The notes under the pieces: generated by a model
What the model was told of the DNA's origin: nothing
The model's input: only the letters and a program-made list of their open reading frames with translations
Databases searched by the model: none
Program-made: the position numbers and the translations under genes
Part shown: in pieces, positions 63,655 to 64,000 of the stretch
Layout: each line of letters starts with the position of its first letter
How positions within the stretch are numbered: the stretch's first letter is position 1
Source of the DNA: Azolla caroliniana
Lineage: Eukaryota; Polypodiophyta
Assembly: GCA_043228905.1 (NCBI GenBank)
Contig: JBHGNT010000010.1
Span: 930,001-994,000, forward strand
Length of the DNA stretch: 64,000 nucleotides
Direction of reading: 5' to 3'

Positions 63655-64000
63655 CTCTCACACAGAAATAGATGAACACACAGACAGGGGGGGCTTTGTT
63701 AAAAATTGTACGCAAATTATGTAATGCCTCTGTTTCTAAGATTCTACATGAAGAGATGAAATGTTCTGAAACATTTACATATGTATATAGCTTAGTATAT
63801 ATGGGAAATTATGTAATTAGTTTACTCGAGTGGTAAGTTGTTTTACTATTAGCATAATGTCTAGGGTTCGAAACCGAATTTACTTACCTCTCTATTACCC
63901 CATACATATCCTCTTAATTTTCTCATCTCTCTCTCTCTACTATGCATTTTAAAAACAGCATAATGGTTATGGATAGCTTAGAGCAACGCCAAATGCTTTG
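63655..64000. other. Upstream region of the PPR gene; tRNA-like repeat
   Basis: Likely promoter and leader of the PPR gene. At 63826-63876 the plus strand has TACTCGAGTGGTAAG (A-box-like) and, about 30 bp on, GGTTCGAAACC, a perfect match to the Pol III B-box consensus. The spacing fits a tRNA-derived SINE head; a full cloverleaf does not fold by eye. A (TC)n tract follows at about 63925-63940. Confidence 0.5.

Noticed and set aside
63826-63876. A genuine tRNA gene
   Set aside because: A- and B-box-like sequences are present, but acceptor and anticodon stems cannot be paired by eye. A SINE head or tRNA relic is more likely.

Overview
The window is nuclear DNA of a land plant. It has spliced genes with GT-AG introns, a D-type cyclin, a clade-D PP2C, a CONSTANS-like BBX gene, a long intronless PPR gene and plant-style LTR and LINE retroelements in AT-rich, microsatellite-rich intergenic DNA. 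The PPR style (near-identical repeats with ALVDMYAKCG and DALITGYAQQ phrases) and chromodomain Ty3 elements with fungal/Tcn1-like integrases suggest a seed-free vascular plant, most likely a fern. That assignment is inference.

Layout. 1-8.0 kb: gene-poor AT-rich DNA with tRNA-like repeats and microsatellites. 8.1-10.1 kb (+): six-exon cyclin D with glutamate runs encoded by GAA repeats. 12.4-16.5 kb (-): four-exon PP2C, convergent with the cyclin. 16.5-23.3 kb: intergenic, with tandem repeats and a PPR relic. 23.4-24.95 kb (+) and 30.9-32.5 kb (-): two nearly identical, GC-rich, intronless membrane oxidoreductase genes (TmpA / 'adenylate-forming reductase-like') in a tail-to-tail inverted duplication around a 5.9 kb AT-rich spacer. 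37.7-49.8 kb: a three-layer transposon nest. A decayed LINE 3' end received a minus-strand chromovirus (38659-49725, 354-bp LTRs, TSD AATGG), which received a young plus-strand chromovirus (41394-47160, 456-bp LTRs, TSD ATGAG, open gag and pol). 50.2-51.1 kb (-): a second LINE 3' fragment. 51.9-55.1 kb (+): eight-exon DTW-domain gene, predicted tRNA acp3U transferase. 55.76 kb: a Mutator-type MITE. 59.0-60.2 kb (+): two-exon BBX/CONSTANS-like gene. 61.9-63.7 kb (-): intronless PPR gene.

The host genes look like ordinary, unrelated single-copy neighbours. The most notable system is in the two chromoviruses. Neither has a tRNA-type primer site. In both, the bases starting 2 nt after the 5' LTR are perfectly complementary (12 and 11 nt) to the predicted first bases of the element's own transcript, about 33 nt downstream of the LTR TATA box. 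That is the geometry of Tf1-type self-primed reverse transcription. The younger element also shows a G TTA AAC -1 frameshift site just before its gag stop, and in both elements pol reads through the polypurine tract into the 3' LTR.
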